A stretch of 64,000 nt of DNA from Gammaproteobacteria bacterium. Its GTDB lineage: Bacteria; Pseudomonadota; Gammaproteobacteria; GRL18. Numbering within the stretch: the stretch's first letter is position 1; the number at the start of each line of letters is the position of its first letter. Below the pieces are notes generated by a model. It did not search any database and was not told where the DNA came from. It saw only the letters and a program-made list of their open reading frames with translations. The position numbers were made by a program, and so were the translations under genes. The stretch is taken from assembly GCA_016744995.1 (NCBI GenBank), contig JADGDG010000001.1, forward strand, positions 164,011-228,010. The letters run 5' to 3'. Below, piece by piece: positions 16,823 to 26,598 of the stretch.

Positions 16823-17479
16823 ATGTCCCGTAACAATATAAAATTTTTGACCATTGTTTATCTAATTGGTTTCATATTAACCCTTCAACACAACAATGTC
16901 AGTGCATCCGGCATGAAAACAAATAAAAATCTACTCATTCTTGGCGACAGCCTGAGTGCTGGTTACGGCATAGCGCAAGGGAAGAACTGGACAGATTTAC
17001 TGCAGAAAAAAATGAGTGAGAACAATATCCAAATAATCAATGCCAGTATTAGCGGTGATACCACAGCAAATGGCCTGAATCGATTAAATATTGCACTGGA
17101 TAAATTTAAACCAGACTGGGTTCTGATTGAGTTAGGTGCAAATGATGGCTTACGAGGTCTTTCTATAAAACACATCAGAAAAAATCTGGAGCAACTAATT
17201 CAAGCCTGTCTTGCTGCCGATTCAAAAGTGCTGTTGATGAACATCAGCATTCCTCCCAATTACGGTAAAAAATACACCCAGGCCTTTGCAAACATCTATA
17301 ATGATCTGATAAAAAAATACTCTTTAACCGCAATCCCTTTTTTACTTGAAACAATCGCTCTACGAGCAGAGTTAATGCAGCAGGACGGCCTGCACCCAAA
17401 TGAAAAGGCTCAGATAGAAATTAGCAATAATATGTGGCATATACTTAAACCTCTGATATTGGATCCACAAAACTATTAG
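16823..17479 (+). CDS. tesA: SGNH-family arylesterase/lysophospholipase (TesA type)
   Basis: A secreted SGNH hydrolase of about 218 residues acting in the periplasm on acyl esters or thioesters. Block I is LLILGDSLSAGYG, with catalytic Ser in GDSLS. Block II has Gly in SGDTTANGL, block III is GANDG, and block V is DGLHPN with Asp and His. I chose the ATG at 16823 because it gives a compact signal peptide (MSRNNIKF then a hydrophobic run to ASG); a GTG at 16784 would add 13 residues. It is divergent from ybbA-ybbP, the usual partner. Confidence 0.9.
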   Translation: MSRNNIKFLTIVYLIGFILTLQHNNVSASGMKTNKNLLILGDSLSAGYGIAQGKNWTDLLQKKMSENNIQIINASISGDTTANGLNRLNIALDKFKPDWVLIELGANDGLRGLSIKHIRKNLEQLIQACLAADSKVLLMNISIPPNYGKKYTQAFANIYNDLIKKYSLTAIPFLLETIALRAELMQQDGLHPNEKAQIEISNNMWHILKPLILDPQNY

Positions 17480-17789
17480 TCTAGCAGCCTTCAGGACAAC
17501 ACAATGATTGAAACCTGTCACTAATAACATGGTTTTTGTGAATACACTTTTGAAGGGTATTTTTCTAAGGGTTAACCCTAAGTTCAATAAATACAAGCGC
17601 TTAGTTAAAAACTATCCATTAAAAAAAACCTCTTTTTTTTATATTAATAGTTGCTTATATTAAAACACAGAGATATACTGGACTCACTAAATAAAGAGAT
17701 TGAACAAACAGATTGCTTGTTTCTATCAATCCGAAACGGATACACAACACATATTAAACCTTATATTTACTAACTCTGGAGAGTATACA
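17480..17789. other. 310-bp gap with leader and promoter of the sulfur globule-like gene
   Basis: Contains the 12-bp palindrome AGGGTTAACCCT (17568-17579), an A8/T8 inverted repeat near 17621-17640 likely to bend DNA, and a good sigma-70-type promoter (17651-17679). The roughly 100-nt untranslated leader has a small hairpin ATCCG-AAA-CGGAT. No gene was seen in it. Confidence 0.6.
17651..17679 (+). promoter_or_regulatory. Sigma-70-like promoter of the sulfur globule-like gene
   Basis: TTGCTT (17651-17656) and TATACT (17674-17679) are 17 nt apart, close to the consensus. Start would fall near 17686, giving a leader of about 104 nt before the ATG at 17790, which has GGAGAG as a clear ribosome binding site. 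Strong expression would suit a structural protein. Confidence 0.6.
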
Positions 17790-18374
17790 ATGAAAAAATT
17801 ATTAATCGCTGTTGCAATCGCTGCTACTACTGCTTCTATGTCTGCCAGTGCATTCTGGGATGATGGAAACAGTAATTCTAACTTTCGTGGTAACGGCTAT
17901 AACAATATGAACAACAATGCTTATGGCAATGGCTATGGTAATGGCTGGGGCGACGGTTCTGGTGATGCAGATATGGACGGTGATGTTGAAATCACTATTA
18001 AAGCTCGCGGCCGTGGTCGTGGTAAAGGTAACACACGCGGTTCAGCTTACGGAAGCGGTAACAGCAACTACAATGGTTATAACAACTCTAACTTCCGCGG
18101 CAATGGCTATAATAACTATCAGAACACTGATGGACGTGGATATGGTCGTCAAGCGCCTATGATGCAAGCACCAATGCCTGCTCCAATGCCTATGGCTGCT
18201 CCAGCACCGACTGCACAACAAAAAGCTCAGATGGAAGCTCATCAGAAGCGTATGCAGGCAATGCAACAGCAGCAACAAGCTCAAATGCAAGCTGCTCGTA
18301 AAGCATATGAAGAAAGAATGAAGCAATGGTCAGCTCAAGCGCCTGCTGCTCCAGCAGCACCTGCTGCTAAGTAA
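17790..18374 (+). CDS. Sulfur globule-like exported protein
   Basis: A 194-residue low-complexity exported protein. The signal peptide (MKKLLIAVAIAATTASMSASA) is followed by an aromatic, Asn/Gly-rich region with a repeated SNFRGNGYNN, an acidic GDGSGDADMDGD patch leading into EITIKARGRGRGKG, and a Met/Pro/Gln-rich tail whose last part should be helical. Gly/Asn/Tyr-rich exported proteins of this design coat periplasmic sulfur globules in sulfur oxidisers (SgpA/B/C of Allochromatium), and the G-D then G-R pattern recalls the sulfur-globule family of gammaproteobacterial sulfur oxidisers. The start was chosen from the GGAGAG site 7 nt upstream; an open frame continues upstream to 17700 without a ribosome site. 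Assignment rests on composition. Confidence 0.72.
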   Translation: MKKLLIAVAIAATTASMSASAFWDDGNSNSNFRGNGYNNMNNNAYGNGYGNGWGDGSGDADMDGDVEITIKARGRGRGKGNTRGSAYGSGNSNYNGYNNSNFRGNGYNNYQNTDGRGYGRQAPMMQAPMPAPMPMAAPAPTAQQKAQMEAHQKRMQAMQQQQQAQMQAARKAYEERMKQWSAQAPAAPAAPAAK

Positions 18375-18400
18375 TCTTTAAAAAGATAACTTAACTAATA

Positions 18401-18438
18401 AAAAAAGCCGTAGCAGAAAATTTGCTACGGCTTTTTTT
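18401..18438. terminator. Bidirectional intrinsic terminator
   Basis: AGCCGTAGCA pairs perfectly with TGCTACGGCT around a 7-nt loop, with six A before and seven T after, so it works in both directions. It separates the sulfur globule-like gene (plus) from the REC-GGDEF gene (minus), which converge on it. Confidence 0.95.
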
Positions 18439-18452
18439 ATTCCGCTCTGCAC

Positions 18453-19334
18453 TTATGATGCCACAACAACCCTGTTTCGCCCATTTTCCTTAGCAGAATA
18501 CAGGGCAATATCAGCCCTTTTTATCAACTCAGCAATATTGTCTTCATCTGGTTTTAATTGCACAACTCCCATACTCATGGTCACTAATAATTGTTCCGGA
18601 TTTAAGGCTTCAATTAGACTCCTGAGATTTTCTGCTTTTTCTTCTGCATCATGAAGATCGGTATGATCAAGCATAATAACAAATTCCTCACCACCAAAAC
18701 GAACCACAATATCTTCCTGACGGCAATGTTTCTCCAATAGCTCCGCAATTTTCTGTAAAACAATATCACCCACCGGATGTCCATAAGTATCATTAACCAT
18801 TTTAAAGTGATCAATATCCATCATCACCAGACTTAATGGCAAATCATGTCTAAGAGAAAGAGAAATTTTATTTTGTGCACTGTGCAATAAATAGTGGCGA
18901 TTGTAAAGCCCGGTCAATTGATCATGAGTTGCCATAGACAGCAATTGATCTCTTTGCTGCTTCAATGTGATATGAGTCCTCACTCTGGCTTTCATGATCG
19001 AAGGACGAACAGGTTTGGTAATGTAATCCACTGCACCTAGATTTAAACCTTTTTCTTCATCTTCATCCTGATCATTCCCCGTCACAAAAATAATGGGAAT
19101 GTCTTTCGTCAAAGTATTGCCTTTTAATTGCCTGCACACTTCATAACCATCCATACCGGGCATCTCAATATCCAGCAAAATCAAGTCCGGCTCTGGCTTA
19201 AGTAACACAAGTTCCAGACAGCGCAAACCATCTGAGGCCACTTTAATCTGGTATTTATCTTTCAGGCAACCAGCCAGCACCATAGTATTAGTGACTGCAT
19301 CATCAACAATTAACACGACGGGTTTATCAGGCAT
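18453..19334 (-). CDS. Response regulator with diguanylate cyclase output (REC-GGDEF)
   Basis: About 293 residues. The receiver domain has the phospho-acceptor Asp in LILLDIEMPGMDG, the Thr in FVTGND and Lys in YITKPV. The GGDEF domain carries an intact GGEEF with RQED five residues before it (I-site), so it should be an active, product-inhibited cyclase switched by phosphorylation. I start it at the ATG at 19334 (MPDKPVVLIVDD); the longer frame begins with TTG. No histidine kinase is adjacent. It ends at the bidirectional terminator. Confidence 0.92.
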   Translation of the reverse strand: MPDKPVVLIVDDAVTNTMVLAGCLKDKYQIKVASDGLRCLELVLLKPEPDLILLDIEMPGMDGYEVCRQLKGNTLTKDIPIIFVTGNDQDEDEEKGLNLGAVDYITKPVRPSIMKARVRTHITLKQQRDQLLSMATHDQLTGLYNRHYLLHSAQNKISLSLRHDLPLSLVMMDIDHFKMVNDTYGHPVGDIVLQKIAELLEKHCRQEDIVVRFGGEEFVIMLDHTDLHDAEEKAENLRSLIEALNPEQLLVTMSMGVVQLKPDEDNIAELIKRADIALYSAKENGRNRVVVAS

Positions 19335-19770
19335 ATTGCATCTCACACACTTGTGTAAACTCAACTTTTTCTAGTAATTTATTCACTGTAATTAAGGCAT
19401 TTCTTGAATCGAATTGAACAATATGTTCTATCATTTGAGAGATTTAGCTTTGTATAGATTAATCATATACTTCAATTATTATTATTTCCAGTTCTTGAGG
19501 TTCGATATAATCACCCTGCTACATTTTTTTCGCAAGAGACTTTAATTATTGTTTTAACTCCTGAGGTGTTAACAATTATTGAATCATTTCACCCTATTGC
19601 TCATCATCTACTTGCTTAAGTGCTGATTTTTATTCCAGAAAATAGTTTCTGGCTCATGGCTTTTGTGGATTCATAACTGACTCAGCATAGAAGCCAAGAA
19701 AACAGCCAGATGACAAAACTAATACCTCTAGTTTAGATTGTTTTAAAATCAATCAGTTGGCCATAGAATA
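19335..19770. other. 436-bp gap between the REC-GGDEF and sbcC genes
   Basis: No gene recognised. It includes a perfect small hairpin CCAGAAA-ATAG-TTTCTGG at 19635-19652 without a T-run in either direction, and most of an 18-bp palindrome (19764-19781) that spans the sbcC stop codon. The promoter of the REC-GGDEF gene should lie just above 19334. Confidence 0.5.
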
Positions 19771-22700
19771 TTAATATTCTACCAACACCCGACTTTGACC
19801 TCCACCAAGTTTTTCCACCACCACCCGAACCCCGATACGTTCCACCAGAATAGGCACATGAGAAATAATGCCGACTTTACGACCCAGGCTCTGCAAGGTA
19901 TCCAGACTGGCAATGGCTATATCCAGAGTCTCCTGATCCAGAGTACCAAAGCCTTCATCTATAAATAATGACTCCACTTGTGTTTTTGTTGATGATAATG
20001 ACGCCAGTCCCAATGCTAAAGCCAGCGACACCAGAAAACTTTCCCCGCCGGAAAGACTTTGTACACTACGAACTTCATCAGCCATATCACGATCAATAAC
20101 CTGCAGGTCTAAATCCGTGGACGGTACCCGCTGCAATTGATAGCGGCGGGCAAAATCATTAAGATGTTCATTAGCATGAGCCAGTAATGATTCCAGAGTC
20201 AGGCTTTGAGCAAAGATCCTGAATTTATGACCACTGGCAGAACCAATCAGTTCATTCAATGCCGCCCAATGACTCCAGCTGATTTTTTGAGCAAATAATT
20301 CTTCCTGAAAGCAGGCAAAACGTTTTTTCTTTTCATCATCCTGCTTTAATGCTAACAATGTTTCCTGATATTTGTTTTGCTTATCTTTTTTTACCTTAAT
20401 TTGCTCTTTAACTTGCTCAGATAAATTTTCTTTTGAACTCTGTTGAAGCAGTTCAGGAAAGTACTGAAAAAGTTTTTTATGTTGACCAAGTTTCAAATCA
20501 CGCTCAGCCAACAGTGTTTCCAATTTAATAATATTTTTATTTAAATACTCAAAGTCACTCTTTTTCTGCTCAATCCACTGTTCATCATATTGCAATAATT
20601 GTTTAACTTCCGACAGCTTCAGTGAACATGCTTCCAACTTCAGACTTAAGTGTTGTTCCTGATGCAATTGTTGCTGCTTATTCTGTTCCAGTTGTGTACG
20701 TAAATTTTGATATTGCTCAGTTAATTTAATTAAATTTTTTCTAAGTGTTTCCAGTGCCTGTTTTTCAGAATCATACTGGTTCAACAATTGAGTCTGATCC
20801 TGAATAAATAATGCTTCAACTGCATCTGCACCCATGCCCGGCTCTGCTGCAAACATCTGTTGATTGAACTGCAGCCCAGAGAATACCTGTTGACGTTTTT
20901 CCTGAAGATTTATTTTATAAGTTTGTTGCTTGAATTGACTTTTCTGTTGCTGATTTTTCTGCTGCTGAAAATTCTTGATATTATTTACTAATAATTCCTG
21001 CTCAGAAAGTATTTGCCTTAGTGCTTTTTCATCATTTTGAAGTAAGTCTTTTCTGAGCTGACACTGATCAATTTGTTTCTGCACAGAGATCGCCTGTTTT
21101 TGCTGCTCTTTAATTCTGTTTAACTGGATCTCAAGTTGCTGAATCTCAGTGACTAAACAGCTGTTATTATGTTCTCTATGGCTTTTTTCATGCAGTGATT
21201 GTAAGCCCTTATCCATAAGAATATTAACAATATTTTGCCACTGTTCTATCAGTTGTTTCAGCTCCTGTGTCAGTTGCTTCTGGATTTTAATCTCTCGTAC
21301 CTGCTCAGCTTTTCCATGTTCCACTTTCTGCTGAAGATGATTCATTTCAATAAAATCCGCTTGTACTGATTTTTCCAGCTTTTTTACTCTCTCCGTCTGT
21401 TGTTGATATTGTTCATTTAAAATGGCTTCATGATCAGCCCAGGGATGTTCAGTCGCACCACAAACCGGACATTCTTGTTCATCCTTTAATAGACTGCGTA
21501 AAGACTGAGCCCCTTGAGTCACGGATTCCTGCATGATCACATAGGCACGTTTTGATTCTTCCAGCAAAGCCAACGAAATTTGATGCTGCGCACTATACTG
21601 AGTTATTTTATTTTCCAGACTACTTAGATTGGTTTGTTGCTCTAGATGATCTATTTGACCCTGTTCTATTTTTAACTCAGCTTCAATATAAGATTGATGG
21701 ATTTGTGCTGCTTTTTGTAAATAACTGTATTGGTTTTCAATAGACTCTTTTTGCTCATTAAGCACTTCAAGTGAAACAGCCTGTCTCTGTTTTTGCAAAT
21801 CAACAAGCTCATCTGATACTTTAGCTGAATCCTGTTCTTTAGTATTTAGTTCAATCAATGTTTTTTCTGTATCAATTTTTTTAGCTTCTAGTTCTGCTAA
21901 AGAAGCACTGAGCTCTATAAGTTGCTTTTCTAAACCGATGCATTCTTTATTAGCCAGTTTTATCTGGGTATCCAGCTCTCTTGCAATGAGTAATTTCGGT
22001 TTAATTTTCTGGTACTGCTGCTCTGCAGCTTTTAATTCAGTATATTTATTTTTGACCTTGGAAGTCGATTTTTCTTCATTTGTTTTTGCTGTTTCAAGCT
22101 CAAGTATTTTTTTCTCCAACTGGTCACTATGTTCACCTGTATTTTTCTTCAATTCATCCAGATGCTGAAGTATAGGACGTAAGTTTTGTATTGAGAGTAT
22201 TTTATTTAGTTCTATTTTTAAAGGTATATTATTTGTTAACTCTTGTTTTAAGTGTGCTAAATTCTGGCTGACTGAAAGCTGTTCTTTTTGTAATTGTTCA
22301 TTGTTCTCATGCCATTGAAATAATGACTGGCCATGATCAATATTTTGCTTCAGGTCAGATAACTCATCACTTAAAAGAGCAATTTTAATTTTTAGATCCT
22401 GACGCTGCTGATTTTCCAGAGGCATGTCATAATTTATTTTATCCTGAATCTGATTGAGGCGTTGTTCCTGCTCCTGAAAGTTTCGATAAGCCGAAATGGA
22501 TAGTTGTGTATAAATCTCAGTCCCGGTAATTCGTTCCAGCAAGGCAGAGCGCTCATCACTTTTGGCTTTTAAAAAAGCAGCAAAGTCACCCTGAGCTAAT
22601 AATACTGAACGTCTGAATTGCTCAAAGGTTAATCCAATCCGTTCACTGATCAGTTCTAAGGTATCACTTTTATTTTGCCCCAGTGTTTTATTGCTATCAA

Positions 22701-23109
22701 GGTTGACCAGAGTCACCGATTGTTTTTGCAAACGCCCGGAAATTTTGTTTCTCGCCCGTTTAATTTCCCAATGAGCTCGGTAGGTGTACTTGTCCACACT
22801 GATAAAATCAACTTCGGCATAGGCACCCGAGGTACCCCGACTAATAATTGAAGCCACATCATTACTGCTGATCCGTAGCTTCTCTTCTTCATCACGACGT
22901 CCCACTTTAACATTGGCACTACCGAGCAGACGGGGAATTTTGTCAAATAGTGCCAGACACATGGCATCCAGCAGAGTACTTTTTCCTGCACCCGTATGAC
23001 CAGTAATAGCAAATAATCCCGCTTCTTTTAAAGGGGGTTGATCAAATGCTACTTCAAACTCACCTCTGAGACTAGCCAGATTTTTACCGCGTATTGCTAA
23101 AATGCGCAT
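19771..23109 (-). CDS. sbcC: Exonuclease subunit SbcC (Rad50-like ATPase)
   Basis: A 1112-residue SMC-like ATPase of the SbcCD nuclease, which processes DNA hairpins, palindromes and protein-blocked ends. Walker A GHTGAGKST is at 37-45. Two long coiled-coil arms (about 190-540 and 560-930) flank the zinc hook CPVC at 547-550. The C-terminal half has the signature LSGGES from 1019 and Walker B LFIDEGFGTLD near 1049-1058. Length is typical. The start codon overlaps the stop of sbcD by one base, so the two are translationally coupled. Confidence 0.97.
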   Translation of the reverse strand: MRILAIRGKNLASLRGEFEVAFDQPPLKEAGLFAITGHTGAGKSTLLDAMCLALFDKIPRLLGSANVKVGRRDEEEKLRISSNDVASIISRGTSGAYAEVDFISVDKYTYRAHWEIKRARNKISGRLQKQSVTLVNLDSNKTLGQNKSDTLELISERIGLTFEQFRRSVLLAQGDFAAFLKAKSDERSALLERITGTEIYTQLSISAYRNFQEQEQRLNQIQDKINYDMPLENQQRQDLKIKIALLSDELSDLKQNIDHGQSLFQWHENNEQLQKEQLSVSQNLAHLKQELTNNIPLKIELNKILSIQNLRPILQHLDELKKNTGEHSDQLEKKILELETAKTNEEKSTSKVKNKYTELKAAEQQYQKIKPKLLIARELDTQIKLANKECIGLEKQLIELSASLAELEAKKIDTEKTLIELNTKEQDSAKVSDELVDLQKQRQAVSLEVLNEQKESIENQYSYLQKAAQIHQSYIEAELKIEQGQIDHLEQQTNLSSLENKITQYSAQHQISLALLEESKRAYVIMQESVTQGAQSLRSLLKDEQECPVCGATEHPWADHEAILNEQYQQQTERVKKLEKSVQADFIEMNHLQQKVEHGKAEQVREIKIQKQLTQELKQLIEQWQNIVNILMDKGLQSLHEKSHREHNNSCLVTEIQQLEIQLNRIKEQQKQAISVQKQIDQCQLRKDLLQNDEKALRQILSEQELLVNNIKNFQQQKNQQQKSQFKQQTYKINLQEKRQQVFSGLQFNQQMFAAEPGMGADAVEALFIQDQTQLLNQYDSEKQALETLRKNLIKLTEQYQNLRTQLEQNKQQQLHQEQHLSLKLEACSLKLSEVKQLLQYDEQWIEQKKSDFEYLNKNIIKLETLLAERDLKLGQHKKLFQYFPELLQQSSKENLSEQVKEQIKVKKDKQNKYQETLLALKQDDEKKKRFACFQEELFAQKISWSHWAALNELIGSASGHKFRIFAQSLTLESLLAHANEHLNDFARRYQLQRVPSTDLDLQVIDRDMADEVRSVQSLSGGESFLVSLALALGLASLSSTKTQVESLFIDEGFGTLDQETLDIAIASLDTLQSLGRKVGIISHVPILVERIGVRVVVEKLGGGQSRVLVEY

Positions 23110-24398
23110 TAAACCTGTTCCTCAACCGACTCAAGCAGTTGTTGAAAAAGCTCAGTTATTTTTTCTGGTGCAGGCTGAGCAAAACGTCGCTGATAACATT
23201 GCTGAAAAACATCTTCTGGATGCAGTTCCTCCAGACGGGCATATTGTTTGTTATCAGCAAGGGGATCCTGTTGACCCGGATAGTGAATACTGATTTTAAG
23301 TAATCTAACGGCAAGTCCTTCCAGCATAGATTCGATCTTCTGGCGCAAACCTGGCTCCGGCTTATCCAACTCAACTTTTACTTCCAGCATGGGATAAGTT
23401 TTATTATCACCTGAGGCCGGAGCAAATGAGCACTGCTCAAGCAAGAGTTCCAATTCCGCCAGGGTAGCAAAATCTCTTTCGGGCATGCTTAAAATTTCGA
23501 CGCTCTCTGGAATGTAAATGGCTTCAATATGAAGTTGTTTGTTTTCTTTTTCTGTCCTTATAACAATCTGGCTAAGCTGATGTTTATAATGCCTTTCGCT
23601 GAAAGATAAAGGAATGGGAGAACCACTATAACGGATCACATCACTGACTCGTTGTGCTTTATGCAGATGTCCCAGAGCAACATAATCAATTTTTTTATTA
23701 AAAATAGTGCTTGGTAAGGCATGCTGATTCCCACCCAGAATTCGACGTTCACTGAGTTCTGATAGCTCTGTACCCACCATGTAACAATGTCCAGTGACAA
23801 TTTGTCCCACCGAATCATCAAGCTTCAGAGTCGTTTTGTATACCTGTATCTGTTCAAAGAGTTGCTGATAAAGTTCAGAGACACCCTCGACTAGCGGATC
23901 CTTCTGTTTTTTAGCATCCGATACTTCACGATGAGCTAAATCAGCATTTCTGATAAAAGGCATCGCCCCGCAAATTGCTTTAATATCTCCATGTTGATCA
24001 GTCAATGGGATCATTAATCGCTGCCAGTCAATACAACCATCTTCCATCCTGGTCAATCCGCCAATCACATGAATGCCCAGACTGGATAAAATTTGTGAGG
24101 GTGCATCCAGTCGTGATGCGGAGTCATGATTACCGCCGATAATGATAATATCTAATGATTGTCTGGCTTGTCGAGCCTGAACAAGGAAATCATAAAAAAC
24201 TGATTGGGCGCTGGCAGGAGGATTGGCTGAATCAAAAATATCACCAGCTATAATTAAGACATCAGCATGACTGAGCTCTATTTGCTCTAATAACCAGCTT
24301 AAAAAGCATTCATGCTCATATTTTCTTGAGACACCATGCAAGCGATGCCCCAGATGCCAGTCAGCTGTATGCAGAATTTTAATGCTATTTTTATTCAT
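23109..24398 (-). CDS. sbcD: Exonuclease subunit SbcD (Mre11-like nuclease)
   Basis: A 429-residue metallophosphoesterase, the nuclease subunit of SbcCD. Metal-site motifs are DWHLGH (13-18), GDIFD (52-56), GNHDS (89-93), GHCYM near residue 200 and GHLHK near 247. The C-terminal region (about 285-429) matches the capping and SbcC-binding part of the family. It overlaps sbcC by one base. A short gap of 89 bp separates it from the divergent response-regulator gene. Confidence 0.97.
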   Translation of the reverse strand: MNKNSIKILHTADWHLGHRLHGVSRKYEHECFLSWLLEQIELSHADVLIIAGDIFDSANPPASAQSVFYDFLVQARQARQSLDIIIIGGNHDSASRLDAPSQILSSLGIHVIGGLTRMEDGCIDWQRLMIPLTDQHGDIKAICGAMPFIRNADLAHREVSDAKKQKDPLVEGVSELYQQLFEQIQVYKTTLKLDDSVGQIVTGHCYMVGTELSELSERRILGGNQHALPSTIFNKKIDYVALGHLHKAQRVSDVIRYSGSPIPLSFSERHYKHQLSQIVIRTEKENKQLHIEAIYIPESVEILSMPERDFATLAELELLLEQCSFAPASGDNKTYPMLEVKVELDKPEPGLRQKIESMLEGLAVRLLKISIHYPGQQDPLADNKQYARLEELHPEDVFQQCYQRRFAQPAPEKITELFQQLLESVEEQV

Positions 24399-24487
24399 AT
24401 TGTAGGATAATCCGACTGTTTTTTTCTACCCATATAAAGTAATGTAGTTTACTGCTAAAATAACAATAAAAAAACATCGAGGTAGTA

Positions 24488-25429
24488 ATGATTCGTGACT
24501 CATTCACCATTCTAGTGGTTGACGATATGAAATTCAGCTGTGAATTTATTCGTCGGGCCCTAAAAAAAGAAGGCTACAACTCAGTTAAGGTGGTTAATAG
24601 TTCACCAGAAGCTTTAATGCACCTGGAAGAACATCCGGTTGATGTGGTTTTGGCTGATTGGCTTATGCCTGAGATGGATGGTCTGGAACTTGCTCAGAGG
24701 ATCCGTCAACTGGACGAAGAAAACCACCATTATACCGGTATCGTTCTGCTGACAGCCAAGGATGATATCACTTCCATTCGGACGGCATTTGAAGAAGGTG
24801 TTGATGACTATATCGTTAAACCACCCAATCAGATAGAACTTGCTGCCCGTATTTATTCAGCAGGTCGCGTTGCGACCATGCAAAATGACCTGTTAATGAG
24901 CACCCAGACGCTTCATAAACTTTTTGAAAATAAATGTACGGTAGATAAAATCACAGGACTCGGTCGTATTGAGGATACTCAAAATCGTCTTTCAAAACTG
25001 TTAAATCAAACTCACTCCAGAGGTGGAGTAACCTGTTGTGCCATTTTAAAAGTCATGGATATTGATAAGGTTGTCACATCTTATGGTCAGAAAGTTCAGG
25101 AGCAAATCATGAACAGCATTTCAACCAGAATATGTCGGCATGTCCGGCCAATGGATCTGGTCGGACATGCTAAAATCGATGAATTCCTTATTGCCATGTA
25201 TAATGACAACTCCGATAATGTCCGCTGTCGTCACTTTAAACGTATTCTGCATGATATTAACCGACGTGCGTATAAGACAAGCTCAGGTTTTATCAACATT
25301 CATTGTGCAATGGCAATGACTATTACCCACAAAGATGATCAGGAGCATGATGTGAGAGAGTTTATTAATATAACCCGAGAGAAACTGCATCGATCCATTG
25401 AAACTGGTTTTGAGGAAGTTGCAAGCTAA
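24488..25429 (+). CDS. Response regulator with degenerate GGDEF domain
   Basis: A 313-residue protein. The receiver (1-125) is intact, with DD at 12-13, phospho-acceptor D57 in VVLADWLMPEMDG, T90 and K112. The second domain (about 150-305) has the length and helical pattern of a GGDEF domain, but the catalytic loop is HAKIDEF (228-234) in place of GGDEF, and there is no I-site. It should not make cyclic-di-GMP and may bind a partner or ligand instead. ATG has GAGGT 5 nt upstream. The next gene, an RND adaptor, starts on the base after its stop codon, so its output is probably linked to the pump. Confidence 0.85.
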   Translation: MIRDSFTILVVDDMKFSCEFIRRALKKEGYNSVKVVNSSPEALMHLEEHPVDVVLADWLMPEMDGLELAQRIRQLDEENHHYTGIVLLTAKDDITSIRTAFEEGVDDYIVKPPNQIELAARIYSAGRVATMQNDLLMSTQTLHKLFENKCTVDKITGLGRIEDTQNRLSKLLNQTHSRGGVTCCAILKVMDIDKVVTSYGQKVQEQIMNSISTRICRHVRPMDLVGHAKIDEFLIAMYNDNSDNVRCRHFKRILHDINRRAYKTSSGFINIHCAMAMTITHKDDQEHDVREFINITREKLHRSIETGFEEVAS

Positions 25430-26482
25430 ATGAAAAATCTATACTTACTATTTCTGCTTTTTATTTTTTCTGCTACGACTCAGGCAGCCACTTTAGTGCA
25501 GACCGCACTCATCACCCAAGGCAATCTGAATACAGAACAGACTTTTATCGGCAGCATTCACTTTTCACAGTCCTCTATTTTAGCGTCTAAAACACAGGGA
25601 CTCGTTCTCAAGGTTAATTTTGACACTACAGATAAAATCCAGCAGGGCGACACATTAGTCGAGCTGGATCATGAAATACTGAATTCTAAAATTAAGGCTA
25701 TTCAGGCATCGTTAAAAGAGCTCAAATTACTTAAAGAAAAATCAACCAAAGATCTCAAACGCTACAAGCAACTGGTGCAGCAAAAAAATGTTTCACAACA
25801 AAAATACGATGAAATTTATTATGATAAAATCCGTATTGATCAAAAGCTCATTTCATCAAATGCGGAATTAGAAGCCTTAGTAATTGAACGCCAGCAAAGT
25901 ATTATCATAGCACCATTCAATGGACTTATTACTGAGCGCTTTATTGAAATCGGTGAATGGGTTGATAAGGGGGGGAAAATTGCCACTCTTGTGAATCCAC
26001 AAAAAGTGATGAGCTTATTTGACCTGCCAGCCTCTTATGCACTGAAGATTAAACCATCTCAGAAGATAATGGTTAAAGTAGGTAGCCATTCATTAACGGG
26101 CACAATAGAAGGAATTATCATACAGGGTGATAATAAAAGCCGGACATTTCCTTTAAAAATATCACTGAAAATTGAGGATAGCATCTTATTTGAAGGCATG
26201 GAAGCTCAGATAAACCTGCCCAGAACAAGCACAAACAATGCACTTCTTGTCCCAAGGGATGCCGTGATAAAGCGCTTTGGCGGCGATGTTATATTTATTG
26301 TTGAAACAGCTGACAATGAGAATAAAGCAAAAATGTATCCTGTCACCGTGCATTTGTATAACAACTCTATGGCTTCTATTTCGGCGAAAGATCCAACAGC
26401 TGAAATTAAAGCAGATATGCAAGTAATTGTGAAAGGCAATGAACGAGTATTTCCAGGACAAGCGATTACTATTAGCCATTGA
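25430..26482 (+). CDS. RND efflux periplasmic adaptor (MFP/HlyD family)
   Basis: A 350-residue exported adaptor. A signal peptide ends near TQA (about 19), followed by a lipoyl/barrel-sandwich half, a short helical hairpin (about 85-145), the second lipoyl half (PFNGLITERFIEIGEWVDKG) and a beta-barrel plus membrane-proximal domain. It would join an inner-membrane RND pump to an outer-membrane channel; no channel gene is seen nearby. It starts directly after the response-regulator stop codon and lies 116 bp before the pump gene. Confidence 0.9.
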   Translation: MKNLYLLFLLFIFSATTQAATLVQTALITQGNLNTEQTFIGSIHFSQSSILASKTQGLVLKVNFDTTDKIQQGDTLVELDHEILNSKIKAIQASLKELKLLKEKSTKDLKRYKQLVQQKNVSQQKYDEIYYDKIRIDQKLISSNAELEALVIERQQSIIIAPFNGLITERFIEIGEWVDKGGKIATLVNPQKVMSLFDLPASYALKIKPSQKIMVKVGSHSLTGTIEGIIIQGDNKSRTFPLKISLKIEDSILFEGMEAQINLPRTSTNNALLVPRDAVIKRFGGDVIFIVETADNENKAKMYPVTVHLYNNSMASISAKDPTAEIKADMQVIVKGNERVFPGQAITISH

Positions 26483-26598
26483 AAAAGCTATAATTCCTGT
26501 AAGCATGAACATATTGCACATCAACTTTTGAAAAAAAATGGGCCAAATGCCTATCCTCTAATCAGAAACGTTTAACATAAACTGTAACTAAAGACTCT

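Noticed and set aside
17700-17789. Upstream extension of the sulfur globule-like gene by 30 codons
   Set aside because: The extension has no ribosome site and would bury the clear signal peptide that starts at 17790 after GGAGAG.
18042-18326. 94-codon antisense frame in the sulfur globule-like gene
   Set aside because: Ser/His/Leu-rich low-complexity translation arising from the repetitive sense strand.
19635-19652. Perfect hairpin as terminator of sbcC or of the REC-GGDEF region
   Set aside because: No T-run on either strand after the stem.
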